NCBI GenBank assembly: GCA_020726505.1
Contig: JAHLEZ010000002.1
Location: forward strand, 2,418,001-2,482,000
From: Leptodontidium sp. MPI-SDFR-AT-0119
Taxonomy: Eukaryota; Ascomycota; Leotiomycetes; Helotiales; Leptodontidiaceae
Reading direction: 5' to 3'
Length of the DNA: 64,000 nucleotides
The translations under genes were made by a program, and so were the position numbers. Positions within the stretch are counted from its first letter, which is position 1. Each line of letters starts with the position of its first letter. Positions 11,656 to 22,761 of this stretch are shown here, in pieces. The notes beneath the pieces are model-generated. The model ran no database searches. It saw only the letters and a list, made by a program, of their open reading frames with translations, and had not been told where the DNA came from.

Positions 11656-13565
11656 TCAGATCACATTACCCGTAACCTGTCTGAAATCCTTAACCTTGAT
11701 ATCTCTCCAGAAAGCGACACAAACAACCGCAATAGCAAGCACGGCCGTAGCGGCAATAATCATCATTTTCTGCGCCTCACCATACGCATCCTGGATAGCA
11801 ATTCTCGTCGGGCTCCCAACAGGGTATGACAGTTGGATAGTCAGATCCCCATAGATGGAGGTGAAGTTACCCTGCGACTCAGCTGGGAGGTATTCAACTA
11901 GCTTCTTGGGGAAGACACCCGTCCAGATCGCTCCGGCGATGGTCGATCCGATAGCTCCACCTGTGTAAGTGAAGACGTTCTCCACGGCGATGACGACGGC
12001 AATATATTGCTGTGTCGTGGCGGCCATGACGGCCACCTGTTCACAAATGACAAGTGAGCCGCCTGAAAACGCGATGAATATTTGGCACATGATTATATAT
12101 CCGAGAGGGGAGTCTGGCTGGCGGAACTTGAGCATCAGACCAACACCGAGGATCGTGAGGGGGACGCCGAAGCACAGGGCGATCCATTTGAAGCGGCCAT
12201 TGACGCGGATGAGAGCACCGACAACGAGGGCCTAGAAGCAAGAGCCAATACTGTAGATGTTGACTACGTATGAGGCTTCTGTGACGGTGAGGTTGTTAAC
12301 GACTTGGAGGAAGGACGAGAAGTAGCTGTCCCAATGTAGAACTCCACGAAGAGTACGGCGGCTAAAATGCACGCGCCGAGCACGGTGCGGTCAGCGAGGA
12401 GTTCAAAAGGCATATATTTCTTGGGTGCACCGTAACGTTCCCACATAGCAAAAGCGACGACGAGGAGACCGCCAACAATGATCATTGCGATGATCATAGG
12501 GGAGCGCCATTGGTCCTTTTGGTATGAGTAGAGACTGAATGGGAGGAGGAAGAGTGCCATTCCTGCGGCAATGAGGAAGATCCCAACGATGTCCAATTCT
12601 ATCGCATAGTATTTGAGAGATTCAGCAAAGGTGCGGCCACTCTTCTCTTCAGGGATGAGACCAGCCTTCTTGGCTTTGCGGTAGTTCCATGCGAATAGTC
12701 CCCAGAGCGGGAGGCACACAGCAGGGAGGACGATGGAGAATGTCCCAAAGCCCCAGCGGAATCCCCCATGTTTGGGGAAGCTTTGTGCAGCTGGGCCACT
12801 ACACCAGACAGTGGCAATGTAGGGGGAGGAGACGAAAGCGAACATCAGTCCTCGGTTCTTCAACTGAGAAGTGTCTGCGATGAAAAGTGTGAGAGCAAAG
12901 TTGACACCAGTTTGACTGTTTGATCATTAGCAAAAGAAGTGACAATATCAAGCTAGGACACCCACCCAATTCCGTAGAAGACTTGGGCAGCAGCATAAGT
13001 CTCTACATTATTGCAACCAGCCATCATCACCAAGCCAACGATAGAGAGGACAACGGAGCAGATGAACCCATTAGGTCGGCCCCAAATATCGACGATCTTG
13101 GCAAGTGGAAGAATGCAAAGGCCAGACATGAGACTGGATACGATGCTGACTGTAGCGGTCAAGGAGTGCTCTTGGAATGAGCTGGTCACGTATGGAGTGA
13201 GAGCTCCAGACATGGTCCCTTGCAACGCCGTGACGAAGTAGATGACCCAAATACTAGCAGAAATGTCAGTAAATTTGAACATGAGGCTTGTGATGACCAG
13301 CTTGCATCAGCCCACGGAATGTTAAGACTCACTTGATGTATGCCAGAACCAGATGAGTAGTACTCCAAACTTGTGTTGTTGCTTGCATCTTCTGGATACC
13401 ACGTTGAAACTCCGGCGTAAGACCCTCAAAGTTGGCATTGTTGCTATTGACCTGGACACCAGCCTCCTTGTCGGACTCGCTAGGAGTCCTCTCTTCGGCA
13501 GGAACAGCATCTGGTGTCGCCCGGGCAAAAGTTGGAAAGGCCTTCATGTTGGAATTAGAAGTCAA
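11656..13565 (-). pseudogene. MirB-like siderophore iron transporter (MFS), apparently disrupted
   Basis: Exon 1 is 13565-13333, exon 2 13253-12966, exon 3 12915-11656, with clear GTGAGT and GTGGGT introns. Typical siderophore-iron:H+ symporter sequence is present throughout: YGIGQTGVNFAL, VLFVEFYI, SSFLQVVNNLTV, the C-terminal AIWTGVFPKKLVEYLP and QLSYPVGSPTR. Two lesions break it. At about 12331-12335 one base is missing, so the expected FYIWDSYFS continues in the next frame. At 12232-12234 an in-frame TAG sits where family members usually have a residue after GSCF (TGG to TAG is likely). Everything before, between and after still aligns, which suggests recent loss or two sequencing errors. 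An intact copy would import ferric siderophores across the plasma membrane. No intron model removes both lesions without deleting conserved membrane sequence. Confidence 0.75.
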
Positions 13566-15334
13566 TTGTCTTGCTCAAGATGCCAAGTACAGACCAAGAG
13601 ATACTGGAGGGACAAGCTTTCAACTGCAGCTGGGTACTTGGCGATACTTAAGTAGTATGCATTTTCGCCCCTGGTCCCATATCCATGGCTGCCGTCCTTG
13701 GACTGATTGCCATGCAAACTTTTCTACACGCGTAAACGCGACGTCGGCGGTGCTAGAGTGGGACGGCCCATGGTCTACACTCTTAAGAGCCCCGTCTGGA
13801 GAGAACTAACCTCTGCCAAGATAAATTATCAGATTGGCCCGGTGGGTCATCGGTCCAGGGAAGTGTGAAACTCGCAGTCCCCTGGTTGGCCGTCCACAAG
13901 AGTGGGAGCGAAGGCGAAAATCGACGATGTGATATCTTAGCTATCAGCACGTGAAGCTGCTCGTAGATTTGGTGTCTAGAGCATATTGCCAATTAGAAGT
14001 TGAATTTGAAGCTCGGGGCTCCATATCAAACTTGGGTCCATATCTCGTTGCCAAGCCGAATCTGATGAGGCTATGGAGTTCGTTCACATCTGATGACCCC
14101 AAACCAGTTGAGAAGGGGGAAAGATGTAAGGAAGAAATGTCGACCAAACCTGCTCGTTGGGCCTTGATTTACCTTAGACCTAGAGAAGTTGCTTTCATGA
14201 TATTCGACCGGCGGAGTCCCAGAACCAAAGGATGCAGCGATGGCTGGCGAGTCTAATTGCTCTCTCTGTTTGAAGTTTCAGTGGGATTGAACCTACCGGT
14301 GTAAGAACACAGGGCCACACAGCTGCAATCCGAAGGTCCATTGCAAAGAATTGTGGGACGGAGAAATTAAATAGAGGCAACTGAAACCTCCTCTCACGAC
14401 TACCTGAATAGTATTCTGAAGATAGCATGGGCTTCGCCTGTTGTACTTCGAACACTAGACAACCAAAGGTAAGTGAAGCTTGACCAGGCTTGGCTGCAAC
14501 ATGGCAATTGCTTATGGCATGTTTATATTGTCAGCGACGGAGTAAGTCATTCTCTTTCTGTGTCCCTGGCATGTTCTTTCAAAATGGGGTCGCAGTAAAG
14601 CTTCAAGAAGCTCTACAATGGCAGGTTAAAGTGAGCAAGTGAAGTGTTGTGAATGGAAACAACTGCTTCTCCGTCCATACTGTAGTCTTGAGAACAGCTC
14701 TGAAACAGACAAATAGAGCTAAGATACTCAGCTAATCTCTCCTTCGCCTCGATTTTCGAGCAAGGCAGCAAGATGACAACTCGACTTGAACACAGACTCG
14801 AAAAGCCAGATCCCACTCAAGCGGGGAATGGGAAAATCTGATAAGATTACGGCTCCGGTCAATAGCATAATGATCGGAGAGAGTCCAGATGCGGCTAGAG
14901 TGCAACTCTAGAAGATGTCAGATTTCTCCACTTGGGAAACCCCTCAGGGACATGGGGAGCAGGGCGTCTTGAGGCCGAATTGAAGAATAAAGCGAGTGCA
15001 CTATTGACTCTGACGGCTTGAACATGTAATTTATAACAGGCAAAGAGCTGGTGGAGATGTGACTTTGAAGCCTGTTGGCCTGAGCGTGTGAGGTTGATCC
15101 TTGATGTGGGAGAGAAGAAAACTTGAAGAAGTCGAATGGATGGATTAGTCAGCATCGTGTTCAGCGAGCCGAGGATGAACCGGCTTGGCTTATCAAGTCG
15201 CGTCGACGCGAACTCTTCTATATATACAATCTAATTCAACTTCAATAGACAAGAAGGCTCAATTACAATCCTCCACGTCAACCAGCTAGATACTTCCAAG
15301 TACTAGTTTTCTCCAGCAAATCAGATACAGCAAA
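13566..15334. other. Intergenic, 1.8 kb
   Basis: No supported gene. A 101-codon ORF at 13951-14256 and several shorter ones lack domains or codon bias. Promoters of the flanking, divergently oriented genes should lie here. Confidence 0.5.
15219..15226 (+). promoter_or_regulatory. TATA box of CTF8
   Basis: TATATATA about 110 bp upstream of the CTF8 ATG, followed by a CA-rich leader typical of fungal 5' UTRs. Confidence 0.5.
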
Positions 15335-15838
15335 ATGTCCAAAGTCCAAGTCCATCCTCGACCCCTCCTACCCTACGAGAAAGTCCAAAACCCCCTCCCC
15401 CAGCTCCTCCAAACGCCCTCCGGCCTCGCCCTGCTAGAGATGCAAGGCACAATCAACCTTCCCTCTCACGACGACGAAGACTCGATATTGACGGAATCGC
15501 AGACCAGAGTCTCCTCACAAGAAACGCCAGTTGGGCGGTTGATTTTCCCGGATTACGATCCAGCGGACAACAGCAAGACGGGCTGGATGAAGCGTGTATA
15601 TCTGTATGTGGGAAAGCATCAGAGACTTACGGGAGAAGTGAAGAAGTTGCCGAAAGCGTTGGCTGTTATTAGAAGGAGGGGTGATAGGGAGGAGAGCACG
15701 ATGGATGTTGATGGAGATGAAGGGGAGGGGGAAGAGAGGGTTGAGCAGTTGGAAGTGGTGGAGATTGTGAAGTATAAGATTATATTCTCTATTCGACCGG
15801 AACCTGTTGGTACTTGGGATGCTGGAGATGGCATTTGA
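15335..15838 (+). CDS. CTF8: Chromosome transmission fidelity protein 8 (Ctf8), Ctf18-RFC subunit
   Basis: A single exon gives 167 aa. The family core is clear: LPQLLQTPSGLALLEMQG (residues about 22-39), GRLIFPDY, then MKRVYLYVGKHQRLTGEV and LPKALAVIRR. An acidic low-complexity insertion (DVDGDEGEGEER) precedes the C-terminal strand VEIVKYKIIFSIRPEP. Ctf8 binds Dcc1 and Ctf18 to form the alternative clamp loader that loads and unloads PCNA and supports sister-chromatid cohesion and the replication checkpoint in the nucleus. Length agrees with fungal orthologues. It sits head-to-tail with a cupin gene about 145 bp downstream; no functional link is implied. Confidence 0.93.
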   Translation: MSKVQVHPRPLLPYEKVQNPLPQLLQTPSGLALLEMQGTINLPSHDDEDSILTESQTRVSSQETPVGRLIFPDYDPADNSKTGWMKRVYLYVGKHQRLTGEVKKLPKALAVIRRRGDREESTMDVDGDEGEGEERVEQLEVVEIVKYKIIFSIRPEPVGTWDAGDGI

Positions 15839-15983
15839 GGGCAAGTATAGTATTGCTGGAGAATTCCGTTCTGAGGGCTTACGACCACTGATCGGCCAAG
15901 CCACTTACCCCGCCAAAGACTAAAACTCCCCTCGGACGAACTTCACATCTTTTTCTCAACAAGCATACACAAAGACACAGAAA

Positions 15984-16645
15984 ATGCCATCCGAAACATC
16001 GTCGCCAGAGCAATACTTCATCAAAAACTCCACGCCTCACGTCCCCAACTCCCCCCTCCCAGTTCTCGTCTACCGAGCAGCCCTTCCAGTCAACCCCACT
16101 CCCGAATCAACATGCGCTCGGATCGAACCAAATAAGTGGTTGAAGGGCGGGGTATTCAAACATTATAGTGCACATCACTTTCACAGTGTTACGCATGAAT
16201 GCTATGCTGTGTTTAAGGGGCATAGTCGGCTGTTGTTGGGACGGGGACCTCTGGACCCGGAGACGGAAGATGATCTGTTGGTAGAGTTAAGGGTGGGAGA
16301 TGCGATTGTTCTGCCGGCTGGTGTGGCGCATTGCAGTACGTGAACCTTCTTCATCTCTGGCTTCCTCATGCCTCCTGCTTTGGGAATATTGCATGGCTGG
16401 CCACCGAAATTCAAGGCTGATGCAGCAAGCTTCCAGGCCTAGAAAGCAGCAGAGACTACGAATATGTCGGCCTTTATCCAGAAGGCAGTCCCCACTGGGA
16501 CAATAACTTCTGCAAAGCGGATGAGACCGAGACGAAACAGAAAGCATCAAATGCCCGAGCAGTGCCCCTCCCAGAATCCGATCCCATCTTCGGGATCGGT
16601 GGACCACTCGTAGATATCTGGAGGAAGGCATCAACGGGTAGCTAA
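15984..16645 (+). CDS. Cupin-domain protein, YjlB type
   Basis: Two exons, 15984-16335 and 16437-16645, give 186 aa; the intron runs from GTACGT to TTCCAG. N-terminal FIKNSTPHVPNSPLPVLVYR matches the YjlB subgroup of RmlC-like cupins. The barrel shows HHFHSVTHECYAVFKGHSRLLLG and, later, GDAIVLPAGVAHCS. The HxH...E...H pattern of a metal-binding cupin is only partly evident: His residues in HHFHSVTHE and the late HC are candidates. The C-terminal part ends YVGLYPEGSPHWDNNFCKADE, usual in this subgroup. Biochemical function of YjlB-like cupins is unknown; no signal peptide, so probably cytosolic. The alternative acceptor 16 bases earlier (GATGCAG) would give a premature stop. Confidence 0.85.
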
Positions 16646-17537
16646 ATGAACTATTTTATCATAGCGGAACATATGTTGGAACCGACTGTAGATCCTGGGT
16701 GCAAATAACTGCTGGGAAGGGTGATTAATGGTACGCTCAGTACCGATGAACCAACTTGATCAAATTCGACATCCAAATGCGTGTTCACTAAGCTGACTAT
16801 GGCCCACCTTTCCTCACTCTTGGACTTTGAATTTCCCTTCATTAGACTACCAGATATTATATGAAACCTGACAATAATCTCTTCCTATTCATGAGTTGTT
16901 AGACGGAACCAAGTATTTATTGCATGCATTTTGCAGTCACTACCTCTCAATACAATTACCTATCCAGATTGACACAAGGATCAACATGATAATTAGCCTG
17001 TAACTTATGGATTTGCCCTTCAGCATCACGTACCTAAGATATTTTATTTCTACGCTTTATATGGACTGCAAAAATAAGCACGGTAGCACTAGCACCTGCG
17101 CCTCCCACCAGGCAAAGTCTTCCTCTTGTCCACGTCGAAGGAGTTACATACCATTCCCGCCAAACACTCGCAGAACTATCTACATACAACCACTCCACCC
17201 ACTCCACACTATACATCCATGACCCTTCTCACTCCTCCAAGATATCCAGACCTTTACCACAAACTAACTACCACACGTCACTATCCCCACCCTCATTCTC
17301 ACTCTCACCCTCCACTTCCCGTCTCAAGATTCTCATCGCTTCCTCCCGTTCTCATCTCGCCCGGAATCGCATCCCCTTCATTCTATCATCTATCCGGAGG
17401 CCTGTAGCTGATACTAAGCCTACAACGATTATATCTTATTTCACTTGATTATCTCCTGTTCCTTAACGTAAAAGTTCGGAAGGACCGAGCTAAAAACAGA
17501 TGAAGGGAGAGGGAGAGGACTTACAAAGGAGATGTAT
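16646..17537. other. Intergenic, cupin gene to micropeptide gene
   Basis: Convergent 3' regions. A pyrimidine-rich stretch at 17120-17400 gives a Pro/His/Ser-rich ORF that looks like low-complexity leader or non-coding sequence. Nothing else identified. Confidence 0.5.
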
Positions 17538-17648
17538 CTACATCTCATTGATAACCAACGTTATGACCGCCGCTAGAACGAGGATCCCACTGGCTGCTAT
17601 CATGGCATTGGTGGTGAAGTTGAGGTACATTGTGCCTCCCATTGTCAT
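17538..17648 (-). CDS. Putative 36-aa single-pass membrane micropeptide
   Basis: The minus-strand ORF codes a 36-residue peptide: a short polar start (MTMGGTMYLNFTTNAM), one hydrophobic helix of about 17 residues (IAASGILVLAAVITLVI) and a two-to-three residue tail. I do not recognise it. Support for a real gene: a TATAAAAG box 137 bp upstream on the same strand, a CA-rich leader typical of fungal 5' UTRs, and a good start context (CACAATGAC). A branch-point/acceptor-like TACTAAC...CACAG also lies in the leader near 17670-17690, though no strong donor pairs with it. In size and shape it resembles regulatory proteolipids of ion pumps (Pmp1 or sarcolipin-like) and Ost4-like subunits, but sequence identity to either is not evident. 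Function unknown. Confidence 0.5.
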   Translation of the reverse strand: MTMGGTMYLNFTTNAMIAASGILVLAAVITLVINEM

Positions 17649-17784
17649 TGTGGGCGGCGGGTGTAGGTAAGACTGTGTAGACACTTGTTAGTAAAGTAGC
17701 TAGTAGGTTGTGTTGTTTTAGTTTAGCTCTTGTTCTAGTTATGGGATGCAGCGTTGTCGTTTTTGTGTTGGGAGAAGACTTTGG

Positions 17785-17792
17785 CTTTTATA
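17785..17792 (-). promoter_or_regulatory. TATA box of the micropeptide gene
   Basis: TATAAAAG on the minus strand, followed by a C/A-rich leader leading to the 36-codon ORF at 17648. Confidence 0.5.
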
Positions 17793-18657
17793 CTTTATCT
17801 TTTATCAGAGATGGGCGAAGGGCATGAAGAAGTTGATGTATTTGAATGGCATATAAGTCAAGATGAGCAACTCGAAACACTGATTATAGCTTTATGTCGC
17901 TGATTGTATAGGAGTGAGTGAATTATGGACAAAGTATTTACGAGCAGAATGATGTTCAATCACAACTGAAGCTGTTACCTACTACATCACAAGTCTTTCG
18001 ATCATGATAACATGCCCAAAATCTTCAGTGTTTAGTTGTCTCAAATAACCACTAGGCTCATTACATCCTTCGAAGGGAATACAATCACAACTGAGAACAG
18101 TGTTTAAATCAGGCCATGAATTTCTTCTCTCTAAAAGTCCTGCAGAATAACTACCAGTTCTTTCTCTCAGAAACTTACCAAGCAGTACCTCAGGACAATA
18201 ACAATCCTTTCAAAGCTTTCTTGTATCCTTAATTTGACAAACAACCGCCGTAAAATCTTAGCAATCTCCTCCATTAGGGATAAAGTAACAGACTACAGCC
18301 AAAGAACCCTGACCTGAATCCCAACTTTCCATCTTTAACCTTAAAATGGCAGACATGCGTGTCTACTTCAATCCAAACGCCGCCAGGGGTTGAATTTCTA
18401 AGAAAATGTGTCCTTCTCACATCCGGAGCTCTAGGAGTTGGGTCCGCGACACTGCTCATGAACGGGATTTGGATACAGATCCTCGGTAAGAGCAGGACTG
18501 CCTAGACCCAGCAGTTCATCTCGGAGTAATCCTCTCCTTTGTTCATGATCTAAACTCGAATGTTAATCCAAGCTAGTCCCTTTCTTCGGCAGCACCAAAC
18601 TTCTTTTCCTCTCCTCGCCAGCAGAGACCGCGTCCCTCAACATCACCAACATCAAAC
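17793..18657. other. Intergenic, divergent promoters
   Basis: AT-rich sequence between the micropeptide promoter (minus) and the spliced ORF upstream of RPS6 (plus). A 61-codon minus ORF at 18274-18459 has no features. Nothing else seen. Confidence 0.45.
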
Positions 18658-19233
18658 ATGCACCTCGCGTTTGACGTCAAAAGCCACAATCGGAATCACA
18701 CTTATACCTTCAATCAAACAACACACAGACCGTAAGTACCCATCCCTTTAACGAGCCTAAGACTTTGCAAGTTCAAAAAGAAGGGAAGGGGAAGGGAGAA
18801 GAGGATTGTTTACATCGATTAACGGAATTTCTTCGGAGAATTAGGTGTGGCTGTAATTGTGAGATTATCTGCTCCGAGCTAACATTTCAGCACCAGACAA
18901 ACAAACAAGATCAACCTCAACCAGTATATTGAAACTTCCAACGACTCGGTTGATTTCGGTTTTTTGGTCTTTGTTGTTTGTGTCATTGCTGCATTTCTTC
19001 TTCTTGTTTTCTTCAGTATCCTCCGATTCCCTGGTACGTCCTGAGCCACCACACCTTCGTATTTGTGTTGTTTTGGCCCTGCTAACTCTTTTGCTCCACC
19101 GTCAGCTTTTCTTACCGGACGAGGGCATCGCAAGTACGTTCCACGCCGGTCTGCAATTCCTGACCGAGACGACTTCACAATTGATCTTGAGGTTTGTTGT
19201 TCCTGTCGCTTTACTTTGTTTTGTATTACCTAA
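18658..19233 (+). CDS. Hypothetical small single-pass membrane protein, spliced
   Basis: Predicted exons are 18658-18731, 18891-19033 and 19106 onward. Both introns have strong signals: GTAAGT with GCTAACATTTCAG, and GTACGT with GCTAACTC...GTCAG. The frame stays open and gives a polar N-terminus (MHLAFDVKSH...), a hydrophobic helix (FGFLVFVVCVIAAFLLLVFF) and a basic juxtamembrane block (GRGHRKYVPRR), with codons ending mostly in C/T as in real genes here. Without further splicing it stops at 19231-19233 (114 aa). An alternative third intron (19192-19332) would instead give 121 aa ending on the TGA at 19393-19395, which overlaps the RPS6 start. A second frame across the same exons is also open, so frame choice is not secure. 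It could also be RPS6 leader sequence. No family recognised. Confidence 0.35.
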
Positions 19234-19391
19234 TCTACTTCCCCACCCCTGCAAGTTCCCCTTAGGTCATGTGCTCGCTTCGCACTAGCGTCCAATCTCT
19301 GCGCACACGCTAACGAATTTCCCGGTTCACAGGAATTCTTTGAACAGCGAGCTCTCGAAAGAATCAACGACAACCAACGACAACAGCCACG

Positions 19392-20556
19392 ATGAAGCTT
19401 GTAAGTCTCTTCCACTCTTCAAATATCTCGCGCAGAGGAGTTTATCCTCAATTGCGATCGTATGCTAATATCTACCGTTTCTAGAACATCTCCTTCGTAC
19501 GTTCCACCTTCTCATCCGCGCGCGCAAATTCATCCTGTTCGAGGTCGCAGAGACGGAGAGAGAGTTAGAAGAGGAACACCAACTGACAATACAATAGCCT
19601 GCCAATGGCAGCCAAAAGCTCATCGAGGTTGAAGATGACCGCAAGCTCCGTGTATTCATGGACAAGAGGTACGGAATCCACAAACTCAGCACGCTCCGAG
19701 CGATTCGAGAAGGAAATTTCCTAACAGGATATACAGAATGGGCCAGGAGGTTCCCGGTGACAGCGTCGGAGACGAGTTCAAGGGATATATCTTCAAGATC
19801 ACCGGTGGCAACGACAAGCAGGGTTTCCCAATGAAGCAGGGAGTCATGCACCCAACCCGTGTCCGTCTCTTGCTCTCTGATGGCCACTCCTGCTACCGCC
19901 CACGCCGAACTGGTGAGCGCAAGCGCAAGTCTGTCCGTGGATGCATCGTCGCCATGGATCTCTCTGTCCTTGCCCTCTCCATCGTCAAGCAAGGAGAGAA
20001 CGACATCCCAGGTATCACCGATACCGTCCACCCCAAGCGTCTCGGTCCCAAGCGTGCCACGAAGATCCGCAAGTTCTTCGGCCTCACCAAGGAAGATGAT
20101 GTACGTATCCCGTATATCTACTTCGCCTGGCCTGCTGCTTCTGCCTGTCACTGTTCCCACGGTGGCAGACGGAGCCAGCAGTGTCCAGAGTGTGAGATGA
20201 ATGATTTTGCTAACGAAGTGCTGTTGAATTTAGGTCCGCAAGTTTGTCATCCGTCGCGAGGTTCAGCCAAAGGGTGAGGGCAAGAAGCCATACACCAAGG
20301 CCCCAAAGATCCAACGTCTGGTCACCCCTCAACGTCTCCAACACAAGCGCCACCGTATCGCACTCAAGCGCCGTAACGCTGAGCGAACCAAGGATGCTGC
20401 TGTACGTTTGCCTACACCAATACCCCCCTTCCACGAGTACAAACACTGACATTCCCCTAGAACGAGTACGCTCAAGTTCTCGCCAAGCGTGTCACCGAAG
20501 CCAAGGCCTCCCGAGCTGATCTCCGCAAGCGCAGAGCCTCGTCGATGCGCAAGTAA
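19392..20556 (+). CDS. RPS6: 40S ribosomal protein S6 (eS6)
   Basis: Six coding exons: 19392-19400, 19485-19496, 19598-19668, 19737-20100, 20234-20401 and 20461-20556. They total 720 nt, 239 aa, close to the 236 aa of yeast Rps6. The protein starts MKLNISFPANGSQK and has the diagnostic blocks [54 protein letters not shown], and [16 protein letters not shown]. It ends [10 protein letters not shown], keeping the RRxSS site phosphorylated downstream of TORC1/S6-kinase-type signalling. It is part of the small ribosomal subunit. The first coding exon has 9 nt and the second is a 12-nt microexon (four codons, AACATCTCCTTC), both needed to restore the conserved N-terminus. Intron density near the 5' end is typical of fungal ribosomal protein genes. 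Confidence 0.97.
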
Positions 20557-22761
20557 AGAAAGAATACCCTTCCTTCTCTTGTACTTCGATCGCAGCAGCA
20601 TAATGGGGCATGGGAATTGTTTTCGGGTAGCATGAGATGAGGAGATGCAATGGGATGGATAGTCTGCCAGTCTGTCTAGACACGAACAGGCTTGATGATG
20701 TCCCTCTTTTTCTTCTCGGCTTCTTTCTACGGGTTTATGGGCAAAGATACTCTGCAGTGCATGTGGCATGTAGCTAGGCGTTCTTCAAAAGCTCATTTGA
20801 CTACGACGTTATGACTCTAGTTTGACTTGTCACATTGTGATTTTGACATTAAAACTCTGCAGTGTGAGCGGGAGCTAAATGCCGGCATGAGTTCTCGACC
20901 GCCGCCAATACAAAGTGAAGAAAAAGTTGTCAATACCACGCCCATTCTCAATAGTATCTGGACATGTTTTGGACTTCCTCCTTCTCCCTAGCTAAATTTT
21001 TTGGGGGACTTAGTACTCCACAAATAAAGGCTTATACTCAATCTCATCCCCATCTGAATCCCTCCGGACATTTTTTTCAATACCCAACCTTCTACCCCCC
21101 GCCTCAGATCCAGACTCAACCCCAGCCCAGCATCCCTGCAGATACAATATCTTTCTGAACATCCGCAACCTCAATCCCTCCATCATCCCCACAACGCATT
21201 TCCACAAGACAAAAGAGAAACAAATAGATACCTAGACATGTACGCGCTGTAATTTTACCTACCATGCACACAAAGGCTACGCATTGCTATTACAATTACG
21301 AACTTCCCCTTCTCAAGAAACTCATCGTATGATGCATCTCTCAGCACCAGAAATCTATATATAAAACCATCCAGAAATCCAAAATACCCAAAAGTCCATC
21401 CATCCAACCAGACAGACCACAGCACACCTCCAATCAACAAACATAGCTACTTCCCTGCTCCATCTTTCTCGGTATTTTCTCCAACCCCTTCTACCACCTT
21501 GTACTCGAGATATGTACATTACATGTCACTCACTAACAAGGATATCCATTTTCTTAAAACACAATCCACCCGTCCAAACAATCTCATGTTTATTAGCATC
21601 TCACATTCCCCCCTCCCCTTTTGCACACCTAAATAAAGATCACATCGAAGCAGAAAATACAGAATTCTATGTACAACACAACAAGAAATAAAACACCTCT
21701 GATCTAATCTAATGCATGTCTAAATACATAGCTATCCTATCATACTTACCTGTTGCAATCGTACTTCGACGATACCCTTCTAATAAAGCCGACAACCAGC
21801 GACAACCAGCGAGAAGAAAAGTTAAGAGAGAGAAGGAAAAAGAAGGAAAAAAAAAAATCCTAGTACACCTCCCCTCTCAACTCAATACTTTATCTTTCGC
21901 TTCCAAACTTTCCTTTCTTTTATTTGGAAATTTTTCTCTCGCCCCAATTAGCGAATGACTAGAAAACGTCAGAACAAAGTCTATTGTGTTTCCGGAAGCG
22001 CGCGGTACTGGTGGACATTTGTGTTCGAGAGTAAGTGGTGGAGTAAGTAATGGCTGCAGAGAATATCAAAGCAGTTCAGTTGGACTTTGCAGAGTTGGGC
22101 GGTGATTCTACTGTGGACCTACCTGGTATTGATTGACAGCAACCTTACTTTAGTGTCACATTCACAACTCACAAGAGCCGTAACAATTCATAATATAGAC
22201 GCTCTATTGCTATTTCCACCACATCAAAAAACTGATGTAGTAATCTCACGCCACCCAGCTATCTATTTTACATACCCACAAAACAAACTCTCATACCTCC
22301 CCATCCATCCATCCACCCACCCAGGAAAATAAAACCATAATGTCAATCCATTCGTCCATCCATTCATCCATTCATCCATTCATCCTCAAACCAACCAACC
22401 TCCTAACCCAGCAAAGCTCCAGAGGAAAAATCCACAAACGACCTGCACTTCGTTGCGGAACCCCAGAGAATGTAAGTCGAGTATGGATAGAGTGTGGAAA
22501 GTAGAATTGGAAAGGAAAGGAAAATCTCATCATCAGAGCAAAGCTTTATTCACACTGTATGGCACATCCATCTCATGCCAACCAAACACGCAGACGTAAA
22601 TGCCCTCGAGCATCCTGGAGATAGGTTTCGAGAGTTCGAGGAAGGAATGGTACTGACGCCGTTGAAATGCTGATCAAAGCCTGCAATGCATGATGTCATG
22701 TCGTAACGAACTTGCAAATGAATAAAAGGAGGAAAAAAGTCATCAATCTGCGCGAACTTGC
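20557..22761. other. Intergenic, RPS6 3' end to TOM1 3' end
   Basis: About 2.2 kb between convergent genes, C/T- and A-rich with low-complexity tracts. No ORF shows a domain or convincing splicing. A CATC/CATT microsatellite lies at 22300-22386. 3' UTRs of both genes are expected here. Confidence 0.5.
22300..22386. repeat. CATC / CATTCATC microsatellite
   Basis: Two neighbouring tracts of a 4-base motif: CCATCCATCCATCC near 22301-22316, and an ATTCATCC-type run at 22349-22386. Confidence 0.8.

Noticed and set aside
18560..18751. Alternative frame through the exons upstream of RPS6 (start 18560)
   Set aside because: Open across the same splice sites, but codon use and residue pattern are poorer than in the frame starting at 18658. 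Kept in mind as the reason for low confidence there.
20101..20233. Possible C/D-box snoRNA in an RPS6 intron
   Set aside because: No clear RUGAUGA and CUGA pair with flanking complementarity was found.
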